Counted from the first letter of the stretch, positions 6,304 through 15,275 are shown. The stretch: 64,000 nucleotides of DNA from a bacterium (GCA_020849855.1 JADZFO010000046.1:1-64000); one strand, 5' to 3'. Numbers and translations are program-made. The notes: generated by a model from the sequence alone, not told the origin.

Positions 6304-7743
6304 ATGTACTTCGGAGATGACCACTGCACGAGCCATATCCGGCACAGCACGCGGAGCGCCGGCGCGCGGGACTGGCGCAGCCTTGGCCTGAGCAGCGCGG
6401 TGAAGCTCTGCGCGCTGATCCTCCTGGGAGTTGGCGTACTGATGGCCAGCAACAGCACGGCGGCGCAGAACAGCCCGCTGCAGGACTGGCTGGACGGCCT
6501 GCGGGACGAGGACTTCGAACCGCAGCAGTATGCAGCAATGCTGCCCGAGGTGCCGCTTGACGATGAGCAGCGCGAGAACCTCAAGGAGCTGACCGAGGAC
6601 TTTGAGCTGGACAGCGATACACGCAAGCTGACGGCGAAGGATGTGATCGAGGCGCCGGGCAAGCTGGTCAAGGAGCTGGACAGCGAACTGCAGCTGCGCC
6701 TGCTTACCCGACTGGTGCTGGACCAGATGGCGGTGGACAGCTTTGGCGGCCCGGGCGGCCAGGAAGTGCTGGTGCTGCGCCCCTATGGCCAGAGCATGAT
6801 CTACAGCGCTGACGGCGGCAGCCGAGAACTGAAGTGGTCGCGCAGTTCATTCCTGGCCGGACCGGTGGCCTGGGACTATGACCGCGACGGCGTGGATGAG
6901 CTGCTGCCCAGAAAGCTGCTGGCCCTGCCGAAGCTGCCGGAAATCAACCCGCAGGACCCGCCGCACGTTGAGGTAAAGGACAAGACGCCGCAGGGCCACA
7001 CGCCGGTCTTCAGCCTTGGCGGCCGCGAGATAGCCAAACTGGATGGCGTGGTGCCGCAGGGCCAGTGCGCGGTGACCTTTGACTATGACGGCGACGGCTG
7101 GGACGAGCTTGTGCTGGCCGAGGAAGGCTGCGGCACCGAGGCTTCCACGGTGAACTTCCGCGTGCTGGGCCGGGGCGGCGAGCTGCTGTGGACCTTCCGC
7201 ACCACCGGTTCGCAGCGCCTGATGCGCGGCCGCTATGGCGACCCTTCAATGGAATGCGTCTACAGCTATGAAACCGGCGAGGTGCTGGCCTACCATCCCA
7301 GCCTGCCGGGCGGCTCCGTGCTGGAGGACTGGCCTCCGGGGGCGGTGCCTTCGGTGGCGCTGGGTGCCCGCGAGGACGCCTGGCCGGTGGTGGCCTCGGG
7401 CGACGGCTTTATGTATGACACCTGGAGCATGAACTCCAGCGAGCTGAGCCTCAGCGCTCCGGCGGGCGCCTACATGCTCTTTGGCGAGCCCAAGCAGCGT
7501 TTGGCGGCCGGCGCCTTCAGCCAGCGCAGCCGCGCCGAGCTGGCCTACTGCCCCTACTTCAACAACCCCCGCGGGGAGCTGCGCTTTTATGACCGCGAGG
7601 GCAGCTTGACGCGGCAGTTTGAGCTGGGCGAGGAGATCCTGCGCATCGCCACGGTGGAGAGCCGGGGGCAGGAGCTGCTGGCGGTGCAGACCTACAGCGG
7701 CGTGCGCTTCCTGGGCGGCCCGGCACTGCTGGCGCAGCGCTGA
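6304..7743 (+). CDS. Secreted or anchored FG-GAP/VCBS-type repeat protein
   Basis: 479 aa. An N-terminal hydrophobic segment (about residues 28-47, LSSAVKLCALILLGVGVLM) ends before A-A-Q-N and serves as signal or anchor. The body contains calcium-binding-like FG-GAP loops: WDYDRDGVDELL and FDYDGDGWDELVLAEE, followed by strands typical of beta-propeller blades. A strong AGGAGG at 6293-6298 and a TAGACT box at 6269 precede ATG 6304. The next gene downstream encodes a second FG-GAP protein 84 bp away on the same strand, so both may act together at the surface. Function unknown. Confidence 0.65.
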   Translation: MYFGDDHCTSHIRHSTRSAGARDWRSLGLSSAVKLCALILLGVGVLMASNSTAAQNSPLQDWLDGLRDEDFEPQQYAAMLPEVPLDDEQRENLKELTEDFELDSDTRKLTAKDVIEAPGKLVKELDSELQLRLLTRLVLDQMAVDSFGGPGGQEVLVLRPYGQSMIYSADGGSRELKWSRSSFLAGPVAWDYDRDGVDELLPRKLLALPKLPEINPQDPPHVEVKDKTPQGHTPVFSLGGREIAKLDGVVPQGQCAVTFDYDGDGWDELVLAEEGCGTEASTVNFRVLGRGGELLWTFRTTGSQRLMRGRYGDPSMECVYSYETGEVLAYHPSLPGGSVLEDWPPGAVPSVALGAREDAWPVVASGDGFMYDTWSMNSSELSLSAPAGAYMLFGEPKQRLAAGAFSQRSRAELAYCPYFNNPRGELRFYDREGSLTRQFELGEEILRIATVESRGQELLAVQTYSGVRFLGGPALLAQR

Positions 7744-7815
7744 GGACTGCAGCCGCCGCAACAAGGAGAGCTGCGGCGCGACAGAGCCGCCTGCACCAGC
7801 CTGCAAATGTTGTAC

Positions 7816-7821
7816 TAGAAT
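7816..7821 (+). promoter_or_regulatory. Leaderless -10 box for the second FG-GAP gene
   Basis: TAGAAT, then 6 nt, then ATG 7828. Confidence 0.6.
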
Positions 7822-7827
7822 CTGCGC

Positions 7828-9144
7828 ATGTCGCAGCCGCCTGATTACTTCTCGACTGTCCGTTATGAAGGTCCGCCGCCCCGCGGGCCGCGGCGCACCC
7901 CCTGGGGCTGGATCTTTGGCCTCGGCTGCGGCCTGCCGGTGCTTGCATCCCTGGTGGCACTGGGCCTGGCCCTGCGCTCCTGCGGCCAGGTGCTCAGCGG
8001 CGAGAAGTCCTTTGGCAAGCTGATCACCGCGCCGGCAAAGGTGCATACCGGCCGCGGCCCGAAGTGGCAGAGTATCGACACGCTGCGGGCCTCGGCCCTG
8101 GATAACCTGGCGGTGGGCGATTTTGACGGCGACGGCGCGGATGAGTTCGTGCTGATGCTCAAGCCCATTCCTGGCATCGGCGAGATCCTCAGCGAGGACC
8201 CGGCCAAACACCGCATGGACGAGCCGGCGACTCTGAAGCTCTATGAGCTGGACGGCAGTGGCAAGCTGCTGCAGAACCGCTATGAGCCGCGCTATCTGGG
8301 CAAGCAGGGCTGGGACTGGGACGGCGATGGAACTGACGAGCTGGTCGCGCCGGATGACAGCGCGAGCGGAGCAAGCGTGACCGGCCTGTATGACCTGGAG
8401 CTGCAGCGAGAGAAACAGCTGCGCGGGCTGCTCTGGGCGCTGGAGAATCCCGAGCAGGCGGACTTCAACGCTGACGGCCAGCCCGAGCTGGTGCTGGACG
8501 ACACGGACAGCTATGCGCTGCAGGTCTACACCCTGCAGGGCAGGCTGCTCAAGAGCCTGCCGCGCGCCGAAGCGCAGCGCGGCTACTGCTTTGCCGACAC
8601 GGACGGCGACGGCAAGGCGGAGATTTACTTTGAAGAGGAGAAGGCCGGGGCGACCGTGATCCGCGGCGTCAGCATCAGCGGCCAGAGCCGCGAGCTGAGC
8701 GGCTGGGACCCGCTGGCCGAGCTTGGCGCGGCCTATGACCTGAACGGCGACGGTCGTGAGGAGCTGTGCTGGCAGGAGCATGCGATCTATCAGCCCCTGG
8801 GCGGCGCAACGGTGAAGCTGAAGTACCCTGAGGGCTTCTTCAAGCACATGGAGCGCTTTGGCATCGACAACAGCAAAATGGCTGAGATCAAAGCGGATGT
8901 CGGCAAGGCTGGCTGGCCCCAGGCCTGCGACCTGGACGGCGATGGCAAGCTGGAGCTTGTCTGCAGCGCGGAAGGCCGGATGAACGGATCGCTCTTTGCC
9001 TTCAACCTGCAGGGTGAATGTGTCTGGTATGAGGACCTCGGCGAGCCGGTCCGAGACATAGCTGTGGCAAAGGACGCCCAGGGCCACAGCGTGCTGATCG
9101 TGGTGGGCGAGGAGAAGCTGCTGCTTGGGCGCCTGGACGGCTGA
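7828..9144 (+). CDS. Membrane-anchored FG-GAP repeat protein
   Basis: 438 aa. A short proline-rich cytosolic head is followed by one transmembrane segment (about residues 30-52, GWIFGLGCGLPVLASLVALG). Six D-x-D-x-D-G loops then follow: DFDGDGADEF, DWDGDGTDEL, DFNADGQPEL, DTDGDGKAEI, DLNGDGREEL and DLDGDGKLEL. Such loops bind calcium in integrin-alpha-like propellers, so a seven-bladed extracytoplasmic propeller on a membrane stalk is likely. Own leaderless promoter at 7816. The C-terminal third resembles the broken gene at 10255-10737. Its stop lies 3 nt from that of the convergent gene at 9148. Confidence 0.7.
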   Translation: MSQPPDYFSTVRYEGPPPRGPRRTPWGWIFGLGCGLPVLASLVALGLALRSCGQVLSGEKSFGKLITAPAKVHTGRGPKWQSIDTLRASALDNLAVGDFDGDGADEFVLMLKPIPGIGEILSEDPAKHRMDEPATLKLYELDGSGKLLQNRYEPRYLGKQGWDWDGDGTDELVAPDDSASGASVTGLYDLELQREKQLRGLLWALENPEQADFNADGQPELVLDDTDSYALQVYTLQGRLLKSLPRAEAQRGYCFADTDGDGKAEIYFEEEKAGATVIRGVSISGQSRELSGWDPLAELGAAYDLNGDGREELCWQEHAIYQPLGGATVKLKYPEGFFKHMERFGIDNSKMAEIKADVGKAGWPQACDLDGDGKLELVCSAEGRMNGSLFAFNLQGECVWYEDLGEPVRDIAVAKDAQGHSVLIVVGEEKLLLGRLDG

Positions 9145-9147
9145 GTG

Positions 9148-10206
9148 TCAGGCCAGGCTCTGCGCTGCAGCAGCGGCCTGACCGCCCCTGCCAGGCTTTC
9201 GCTCCGGGGCGAGCACAAGGAAGCAAAACACCGGCACGCTGATTTCCCAGAGCAGCAGAAAAACGCGCTGCTGGACCAGCAATGCCTGGCCAGAGCCGCT
9301 GAGATCAAAGCTGATCAGAAATGAGGACGCGGCATACAGCAGTTCGAAGATGCCGAGCAGAACGATTGGATGGCACCAGACCCGCGGCAGGCCCACGGGC
9401 TGCCAGCGCCGCAGCAGGGCCGCGGCCAGCAGTGGAGCGGTAAGACCCGCCAGCAGCAGCAGGTCCGCCAGCAGCGCGTGAATCTGCAACTGTCGGAGGC
9501 TGTAATTCGTCATGACCCAGCTCATAAGAAAGGCCAGCAAAACGCTGCTGCCCTTGCGCAGCCACAGCAGCGTCCAGCTGTGGCGCATGAGCAGGGCGAA
9601 AGTGCAAAGCAGCAGGGCTGTATAGACAAAGCTGCGCAGCGGGGAGTCGACGGCGCCGAGCAGATCGCCGCCAAGTCCGCTGTGGATCAGGGAAGGCATT
9701 TGGTTGTGAATGCTAACCAGCGCATGGCTGGTCAGGCTTCCCAGCAGCGGCACGCCGACGGAGATCAGGAGCAGCGGCCAGCCCGATAGCAGAAGCATCA
9801 ACAGGAGCGGCTGTCTCAGCCGCGAATATTCAGTCTCCGGCGCCGAGCTGCGCAGGATCTCCAGCCGGCTGGCGGCAAAGGAGGCGAGGCTGATCCAGAA
9901 GCCACTGAAGAACAGGCCGGAAAGCAGGTGCAGCCCTGTCGAGATGTAAGGCCCCGCTGGATTGCCCCCAAGTCTGGCCAGCAGCCCATAGACCCCGATG
10001 TTGGTGCCAGTTTGATCAGCCGTCAGCAGCAGTGTGCAGACAAGGCTGCCGAGCAGCCAGTAAACGGAATGACGCCAGAACCAGGCGCGGATCGGCGCGC
10101 CCAGCGCCGAGCGCAGCGCGGCATAGTCGTCACGGAATTCATCCAGCCAGGAGCGCAGTTTGCCAGAGCTTAGTTTTCGCGGGCATCTTGCAGCTTCACT
10201 ATTCAT
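9148..10206 (-). CDS. Polytopic membrane protein of unknown function
   Basis: 352 aa with about eight hydrophobic segments, for example SVYWLLGSLVCTLLL, LLLMLLLSGWPLLLISVGVP, FVYTALLLCTFALLM and LLLLAGLTAPLLAAALL. The N-terminal 40 residues are polar and basic and the C-terminal tail is Arg/Gly-rich. No transporter or enzyme signature is visible. It sits between, and antisense to, the FG-GAP genes, and has its own leaderless TAGAAT box 6 nt before ATG 10206. Its general build (poorly conserved, 8 TM) resembles the proteins at 15913-17229 and 62903-64000, but I cannot show homology. Confidence 0.55.
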   Translation of the reverse strand: MNSEAARCPRKLSSGKLRSWLDEFRDDYAALRSALGAPIRAWFWRHSVYWLLGSLVCTLLLTADQTGTNIGVYGLLARLGGNPAGPYISTGLHLLSGLFFSGFWISLASFAASRLEILRSSAPETEYSRLRQPLLLMLLLSGWPLLLISVGVPLLGSLTSHALVSIHNQMPSLIHSGLGGDLLGAVDSPLRSFVYTALLLCTFALLMRHSWTLLWLRKGSSVLLAFLMSWVMTNYSLRQLQIHALLADLLLLAGLTAPLLAAALLRRWQPVGLPRVWCHPIVLLGIFELLYAASSFLISFDLSGSGQALLVQQRVFLLLWEISVPVFCFLVLAPERKPGRGGQAAAAAQSLA

Positions 10207-10212
10207 AGCGGG

Positions 10213-10218
10213 ATTCTA
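10213..10218 (-). promoter_or_regulatory. Leaderless -10 box for the 9148-10206 gene
   Basis: TAGAAT on the minus strand, 6 nt before ATG 10206. Confidence 0.6.
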
Positions 10219-10254
10219 CAGTCCACCGCTCTGATCTGCACGCTGCTTCAGATA

Positions 10255-10737
10255 ATGCTCCGCACACTCTGCACGTTCTGCACTAAGTCGGCAAGCTGCG
10301 CGCACGACATAGTGCTGGCGGCGGCGGATCAGCAGGATGAGCGGCTCAGCGGGCTGTGGGACGCTGACGGATTTGTCAGCTCAGTTATCGATGTCGACGG
10401 CGACAGGCACGGCGAGCTCTTTGCCGCCGAGCTGGGGTTCATCTACCCGGTCAACGGCAAGCTGACGCAGTTCACTTACCCGGCCGGCTATGAGCGCGAT
10501 TCCACCGCAAGGCTGGTGTTTGCCCAGGACATCGACGGCGACGTCAAGGATGAGTTTGTCACCGGTGGCAGCAACTTCGTGATGGGCAGCTCGGTCTTCG
10601 CCTTCGACAGCGCCGGGCAGTGTGTGTACTACGAAGAGCTGGGCGGCAACATTGAAAGCATGGGCCAGATCACCGATGACAAGGGCGTCCGCCACATCGT
10701 GGTCCTTACCGACCGGAAACTGCTGATCTATCCCTAG
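10255..10737 (+). pseudogene. Truncated FG-GAP protein, C-terminal remnant
   Basis: An open frame of 160 codons whose body (VIDVDGDRHGELFAAE, AQDIDGDVKDEFVTGG, then FAFDSAGQCVYYEELGG and a final DRKLLIYP) lines up with the last third of the FG-GAP protein at 7828-9144 (YDLNGDGREELCW, CDLDGDGKLELVCS, FAFNLQGECVWYEDLGE, GEEKLLLG). The first 25 residues are Cys/Thr-rich and have no counterpart. There is no signal, anchor or good ribosome-binding site. Best read as a 5'-truncated paralog stranded after a tandem duplication, with the minus-strand gene 9148-10206 now between. It could still be expressed as a small protein. Confidence 0.6.
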
Positions 10738-10788
10738 GTCGAGCACTGCGCTGTCGTTCGTGGGGCCAGCATCAAGCAGCGGAAGCCC

Positions 10789-11472
10789 TCAGGGCTCACG
10801 CACGAGCTTGAGGTCATAGACTGCCAGAGCTTCTTCGACGCTTTGCACACGGTCGGGTAGGACTGTTCCCGGTGGGTTGCGGCTGTCACCATAGCCATCC
10901 AGCAACATCGCCACGGGTTGTTCCAATCCAGGTCCGATCAGCAGCGCGTCCTGCCGCAGGCGCCTGCCGCCCCACAGAAAGAGCGCATAACCATAGACAT
11001 CTTCCACAACTGTTCCATCCGGCAGGGTAGCGCTGCCCCTGAGCGGCAGGTAACTGATCTCGCCCGCCGCTGGCTGATTGACCGTAACGTCCCGCACAGC
11101 GCGCTTCGTGTGCCAGTTTCGAGGGGGCCGAGATAAGAAGACTTCTTTCCAGTTCGAGTTGTCCTTGTCTGAGCGTTCAGCAAGGTTTGAGTCCCAACTT
11201 AGCTCCGCCAGACTCCTGGGATAGTGCTCAAGAATGACGGTACCTTTGTGCGGCTGCGAAATGGCCCAGATTTCCAGCCTCAGTTGCAGGGTGTGCAGAT
11301 ATTCCTTGGAGTCTCTGCGCTGATAGCGTTCAAGTTCAGCCGGATAGCAGAGCAGCAGAGCCAGCACGGAGAGGACCAGCCCAGTAGCCCAGAGAATCCG
11401 CAGCCGTGCCCTTCTGCCAGGGGCTGCCGGATGATCTGATTGAGAGCCGATACTTTGCTCAGCCTTATCCAT
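10789..11472 (-). CDS. Single-pass membrane protein of unknown function
   Basis: 227 aa. A basic N-terminal 25 residues precede one membrane segment (LRILWATGLVLSVLALLLC, about 24-42), then a soluble region with YPRSLAEL, an aromatic/Arg-rich centre and the C-terminal VEEALAVYDLKLV. The layout (short cytosolic head, one helix, then an extracytoplasmic alpha/beta domain) recalls type II secretion pseudopilin-like proteins, but the prepilin cleavage motif is absent, so I do not assign it. Base composition is somewhat lower in GC than its neighbours. TAATCT lies 5 nt before ATG 11472. Confidence 0.5.
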   Translation of the reverse strand: MDKAEQSIGSQSDHPAAPGRRARLRILWATGLVLSVLALLLCYPAELERYQRRDSKEYLHTLQLRLEIWAISQPHKGTVILEHYPRSLAELSWDSNLAERSDKDNSNWKEVFLSRPPRNWHTKRAVRDVTVNQPAAGEISYLPLRGSATLPDGTVVEDVYGYALFLWGGRRLRQDALLIGPGLEQPVAMLLDGYGDSRNPPGTVLPDRVQSVEEALAVYDLKLVREP

Positions 11473-11477
11473 ATGTC

Positions 11478-11483
11478 AGATTA
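11478..11483 (-). promoter_or_regulatory. Leaderless -10 box for the 10789-11472 gene
   Basis: TAATCT on the minus strand, 5 nt before ATG 11472. Confidence 0.45.
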
Positions 11484-11582
11484 TGCGTTATACGCAAGCT
11501 GAGGTTAGCACGCTTAGAGGAATCCACCCCGCGATTCTCTGCGCCTCAGCGCTTGGCGAAACTCTGCCCAAAGGTGAGCGCA

Positions 11583-11810
11583 TCATGCCTTGAGCGCAGC
11601 GATGAACTCTTCCACTGTCGACTGGCTTTTGCGGATCAGGCTTCTCAGCGTTCCCGGCGCGAGCAGCGCATGATCCGGGATTGAAAGGTGCAGAAAGTAT
11701 GTTGGCTTGTACATGACATGATGTCCAGTGCGTTTGCGGTCATAAATCCAGCCAAGGCGTTCGAAGGCAATGATCGCCTCACGCGCGGAGACTGGCGGAA
11801 GCGGCGGCAT
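11583..11810 (-). CDS. hicA: HicA-family mRNA interferase toxin
   Basis: 75 aa, the family's usual size. It has the double-stranded-RNA-binding-like fold signature: SAREAIIAFERLGWIYDRK, then the catalytic-histidine strand RTGHHVMYKP, the HLSIPDH strand, and the final helix LIRKSQSTVEEFIAAL. HicA cleaves mRNA when released from HicB. The ATG at 11810 shares one base with the HicB TGA stop, so the pair is translationally coupled in the order antitoxin-toxin. A longer reading from 11870 overlaps hicB and is unlikely. Confidence 0.85.
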   Translation of the reverse strand: MPPLPPVSAREAIIAFERLGWIYDRKRTGHHVMYKPTYFLHLSIPDHALLAPGTLRSLIRKSQSTVEEFIAALKA

Positions 11811-12034
11811 CAGCCGACAGGCTCCAGCTCCGGCATGTCGATTTCCAGGGGCTCTGCAGGCAAGGGCCAACCCTGCTCCCTGCGGAACTCGATGATCGCC
11901 CGAATGGCATCCTTGATGTTGACCAGCGCTTCTTCACGGCTTATCCCTTGCGAGACACAGCCGGGTAGCTGCGGACACTCGGCTACAAAGAAGTCGCTTT
12001 CCGGGTCGCGTTCAATGGTGACCAGAAACTTCAT
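11810..12034 (-). CDS. hicB: HicB-family antitoxin
   Basis: 74 aa. It carries the HicB partial RNase-H-like fold: FLVTIERDPESDFFVAECPQ, LPGCVSQGISREEALVNIKD and the helix AIRAIIEFRRE. It neutralises HicA; many HicB proteins also carry a C-terminal DNA-binding domain for autoregulation, which this short version lacks. A TACAAT box at 12043-12048 on the minus strand lies 8 nt before ATG 12034, giving a near-leaderless transcript for the hicBA pair. The pair stands alone between a membrane gene and the gcv operon, consistent with acquisition as a mobile module. Confidence 0.85.
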   Translation of the reverse strand: MKFLVTIERDPESDFFVAECPQLPGCVSQGISREEALVNIKDAIRAIIEFRREQGWPLPAEPLEIDMPELEPVG

Positions 12035-12042
12035 ACGAGGGA

Positions 12043-12048
12043 ATTGTA
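12043..12048 (-). promoter_or_regulatory. -10-like box for hicBA
   Basis: TACAAT on the minus strand, 8 nt before the hicB ATG. Confidence 0.45.
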
Positions 12049-12147
12049 CCGTTCCGACCTCTAACTGCGCGCATTGAGAGGCCGAAGGAGGGCAACGATC
12101 TCCCCCGCGCAGAGATGCCCAGCCAAACCCGACGTTACGGAAAGAAT

Positions 12148-12168
12148 GCCGGCTGAAGCCGGCGCTCC
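12148..12168 (+). repeat. Palindrome-GCTCC element between hicBA and gcvPB
   Basis: GCCGGCT, loop GA, AGCCGGC, then GCTCC: seven perfect pairs plus the same tail as the copies near position 900. It lies 58 bases past the gcvPB stop and could also act as a 3'-end hairpin for that operon. Confidence 0.75.
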
Positions 12169-12225
12169 GAAGATGCGGCCAGGGTGGCTGCGCTCCAATT
12201 GAAGACAGGCAGACGCCGCGCGCCC

Positions 12226-13782
12226 CTATACGGCGGCTTCGGTGCTCTTTGCGGCCTGCTCCGGGGTCCAGCGGACGTTCAGGTTGCGCGCGGCGCCGGC
12301 CTCGTCGATATGCTTCACCTGCAGGTTCGGCAGGCGGCGGATCTCCTCCGCGCCCTCCGCTGTCTTCGCCTTCTCCGCGATCTCCAGCAGCACGCGGCAG
12401 AAGGCCTCGATGGTCTCGGGGCTTTCGGTCTCGGTCGGCTCGATCATCAAGGCCTCTTCCACGATCAGCGGGAAGTAGGTCGTCGGCGCGTGGTAGCCGG
12501 CGTTAAGCAGGGCCTTGGCGATGTCCAGCGCGCGGATGCCGCTGGCCGACTTCTGGCGGCTGGCGCTTGCCACCAGCTCATGCATGCAGGGCCGGTCGGC
12601 ATAAGGAATGTCATAGGCATCCTTCAGCCGCGCCTGGATGTAGTTGGCGTTGAGGATGGCGTACTCACTGATGCGGCGCAGGCCCTCCGGCCCGTGCAGC
12701 AGGATATAGACCCAGGCGCGCAGGATCAGCAGGAACTGGCCGCAGCCCAGCTTGAGGCGGCCGATGCTCTGCTCCGGCGTGACATAGCGGTAAGAGCCCT
12801 CCGCCGTCTTCTCCACCAGCGGGGCCGGCAGGAAGGGCGCGAGGTGCTTCTTCACGCCGATGGGGCCGACGCCGGGGCCGCCGCCGCCATGCGGCGTGCT
12901 GAAGGTCTTGTGCGTGTTGATATGCAGCAGGTCGAAGCCCATGTCGCCGGGGCGCGCCATGCCGACCAGCGCGTTGAGGTTGGCGCCGTCGTAATACAGC
13001 AGCGCGCCGATCTCATGCAGGCGCCTGGCCACCGGCAGGATGTTCTCCTCGAAGGTGCCCAGCGTTGAGGGGTTGGTCAGCATGATGCCGGCAATCTTGT
13101 CCTCGCCGTAGAGCTGGATCGCAGCTTCCAGCAGCTCAAGGGTCATGATGCCGCCGTGCTCGCGGACCTTGATTTCGCCGACCTCAAAGCCGGCCAGGTG
13201 CGCACTTGCCGGGTTGGTGCCGTGCGCGCTGTCGGGCACCAGCATGACATTGCGCTGATGCTCGCCGCGGGATTCGAAATAGCGCTTGAAGATCAGCATG
13301 CCGGCGAACTCGCCCTGGCTGCCCGCGGCCGGGTGCATGGACACCACATCCATGCCGGAGACATCAGCCAGCCATTCCTGCACATCGTGCAGCACGCGCA
13401 GCATGCCGGGCAGGGTGTCCTCGGGCTGGTAGGGGTGCACGGCGGCGAGGTGGTAGTTGTAGGCCACCGCCTCGTTGATCTTGGGGTTGTACTTCATCGT
13501 GCAGGAGCCCAGGGGATAGAAGCCGGTGTCGATGCCGAACTGCTTGCGGGACAGGCCGATGTAGTGGCGCACCACTTCCAGCTCCTGCAGCTCGGGCAGC
13601 GGCAGCTCGCTGCTGCGGGCCAGGGCGGCGGGGATGCGCGCCGCGCCAATCTGCGGCGCGGCAGAGCCGCTGTGGCCGCCGATGGGGTTGACCTGCGCGC
13701 CGACGCGGCCGGCGCGGCCCTTTTCGAAGATCAGGGTCGGCTCTTCGTGGACGGTGATTTCAATGCCGGGTGTCTTGCTCAC
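12226..13782 (-). CDS. gcvPB: Glycine dehydrogenase (decarboxylating), subunit 2
   Basis: 518 aa. The C-terminal half of the glycine cleavage P-protein, in the two-subunit form. It binds pyridoxal phosphate through the lysine in NTHKTFSTPHGGGGPG and, with GcvPA, decarboxylates glycine and passes the aminomethyl group to lipoyl-GcvH. Other family blocks seen: GFYPLGSCTMKYNPK, MHPAAGSQGEFAGM, DSAHGTNPASAHLAGF and HAPTTYFPLIVEEALMIEPT. Start GTG 13782 overlaps the gcvPA stop by 4 nt (GTGA). Length and motifs are complete. gcvT is not nearby, so the T-protein must be encoded elsewhere. Confidence 0.95.
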   Translation of the reverse strand: MSKTPGIEITVHEEPTLIFEKGRAGRVGAQVNPIGGHSGSAAPQIGAARIPAALARSSELPLPELQELEVVRHYIGLSRKQFGIDTGFYPLGSCTMKYNPKINEAVAYNYHLAAVHPYQPEDTLPGMLRVLHDVQEWLADVSGMDVVSMHPAAGSQGEFAGMLIFKRYFESRGEHQRNVMLVPDSAHGTNPASAHLAGFEVGEIKVREHGGIMTLELLEAAIQLYGEDKIAGIMLTNPSTLGTFEENILPVARRLHEIGALLYYDGANLNALVGMARPGDMGFDLLHINTHKTFSTPHGGGGPGVGPIGVKKHLAPFLPAPLVEKTAEGSYRYVTPEQSIGRLKLGCGQFLLILRAWVYILLHGPEGLRRISEYAILNANYIQARLKDAYDIPYADRPCMHELVASASRQKSASGIRALDIAKALLNAGYHAPTTYFPLIVEEALMIEPTETESPETIEAFCRVLLEIAEKAKTAEGAEEIRRLPNLQVKHIDEAGAARNLNVRWTPEQAAKSTEAAV

Positions 13783-15200
13783 TTCAGTGCTCCCTCGCAG
13801 AGGCCGACCAGGGCCTTGATGTCGCGCTCGGTATGGACTTCGGTAAAGGCGAAGGTCAGGCAGTCGCCAAGCTGGGCGTCGGCGGCCGAGCTGCCGCCCA
13901 CGCGCGGCGCGGCAATGCGGTGGCGCGGAGCCAGGCCCGGCAGCATGTGCATGCTCAGGCCCTTCTCAAAGATCTGGGTCGCCTTGCCGGCCGGGAAGCG
14001 CAGGGTGAACTCATTGAAGATGGCGCGGCCGGGATAGTAGTCCTCTGCCCCGGGCAGGGCCAGCAGGGCCTCGCGGGCGGCCACGGCATTACTGTGGCTG
14101 AGCTCGGCGTTCTGCATGAAGCCCTGCCTGCCGATGGCGCCCATGTAGAACACTGCGCGCAGCGCCAGCAGGGTCTGGTTGGTGCAGATGTTGGACGTCG
14201 CCTTCTCGCGGCGGATGTGCTGCTCGCGGGCCTGCAGGGTCATGACGAAGGCCTCGCCGGGGGCGAAGGAGCCGTCCTCCTGACGCCGCTCGCAGGAAGC
14301 GCGGCCGATCAGGCGGCCCGGCAGCACGCGGACATACTTCTCGGTGCAGGCCAGGTAGCCACAGACGGGGCCGCCATATGCCATGTAGTTGCCCAGGCAC
14401 TGGGCTTCGCCGCAGACGATGTCGGCGCCCAGCTCGCCGGGGCTCTTCACCAGGCCGGCGGCGTAAGGATAGAAGCTGACGACCGCGGTGGCGCCGTGGC
14501 TGTGAACCAGCGCGATCAGGCTCTCCAGCTCCTCCTCTAGATAGCCCAGGTAGTCGGGGTACTGGAAGACCACCGCGGCGGTGTTCTCATCCAGCAGGGC
14601 TTCCAGGCCGGCGCGGTCGACGCGCCCGGAGCTGTCCGCCGGCAGGTTCAGCAGCTCCATCTCCATGCCGAGGTTGTAGGTGGCCAGAATCTCCACCGCC
14701 TCGGGGTTCAGATAGGGTGCCAGCAGGACCTTCTTCTTCTTGTCCTTGTGGTGGTACTTGGCCATCACCACCGCGTCGGCCAGGGTGGTGCCGCCGTCGT
14801 AGCCCGAGGCGTTGCAGACCTCCATGCCGGTGAGCATGCAGATATAGCTCTGCCACTCATAGATGCACTGCAACAGGCCCTGGGAGACTTCCGGCTGGTA
14901 GGGGGTGTAGGCCGTGTACCACTCGCCGCGGCGGGCCAGTTCGTCCACCACTGCCGGGACATGGTGCGGGTAGAAGCCCTGCCCGGCATAGACCCGGTTC
15001 ATCGGGATGAACTGGTTCTGGCTGATCAGCGAGGAGACCAGGCGCATGATGGCGACTTCGCCATGCGCCGGCGGCACATTCAGCGGCCGGTCGAGGATCA
15101 GCTCGCGGGGGATCGGTGACAGCAGCTCTTCGAAACTGGCGACACCGATGGTCTCCAGCATCGCCTGACGCTGCTGCGGTGTATGAGGGACATAGGGCAT
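13779..15200 (-). CDS. gcvPA: Glycine dehydrogenase (decarboxylating), subunit 1
   Basis: 473 aa. The N-terminal half of the glycine cleavage P-protein. Opening MPYVPHTPQQRQAMLETIGV, then the FIPMNRVYAGQGFYPHHVPA region, EVCNASGYDGGTTLADAVVM and the GPVCGYLACTEKYVRVLPGR motif are all standard for the family. It forms a heterotetramer with GcvPB in the cytosol. GGGAG about 8 nt before ATG 15200 gives a normal ribosome-binding site, unlike the leaderless genes around it. Gap to gcvH is 180 bp with a hairpin at 15257-15275, so gcvPA may be partly uncoupled from gcvH. Confidence 0.95.
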   Translation of the reverse strand: MPYVPHTPQQRQAMLETIGVASFEELLSPIPRELILDRPLNVPPAHGEVAIMRLVSSLISQNQFIPMNRVYAGQGFYPHHVPAVVDELARRGEWYTAYTPYQPEVSQGLLQCIYEWQSYICMLTGMEVCNASGYDGGTTLADAVVMAKYHHKDKKKKVLLAPYLNPEAVEILATYNLGMEMELLNLPADSSGRVDRAGLEALLDENTAAVVFQYPDYLGYLEEELESLIALVHSHGATAVVSFYPYAAGLVKSPGELGADIVCGEAQCLGNYMAYGGPVCGYLACTEKYVRVLPGRLIGRASCERRQEDGSFAPGEAFVMTLQAREQHIRREKATSNICTNQTLLALRAVFYMGAIGRQGFMQNAELSHSNAVAAREALLALPGAEDYYPGRAIFNEFTLRFPAGKATQIFEKGLSMHMLPGLAPRHRIAAPRVGGSSAADAQLGDCLTFAFTEVHTERDIKALVGLCEGALK

Positions 15201-15256
15201 CTGATGGCTCCCGAGACCCGGCGGGCACCTGCCTGACCGGGCTGTTTCATGTCAAA

Positions 15257-15275
15257 GGGCGAGGAAACCCCGCCC
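15257..15275 (-). terminator. Possible attenuator or terminator between gcvH and gcvPA
   Basis: On the minus strand GGGCGGGG, loop TTT, CCTCGCCC (one mismatch), followed by TTTGAC. It lies 106 bases beyond the gcvH stop and 57 before the gcvPA start, so it could reduce transcription from gcvH into gcvPA. Confidence 0.4.

Noticed and set aside
7246..9087. 613-codon minus-strand frame across both FG-GAP genes
   Set aside because: Antisense to two genes with D-x-D-x-D loops in the correct strand; low complexity, no start signal.
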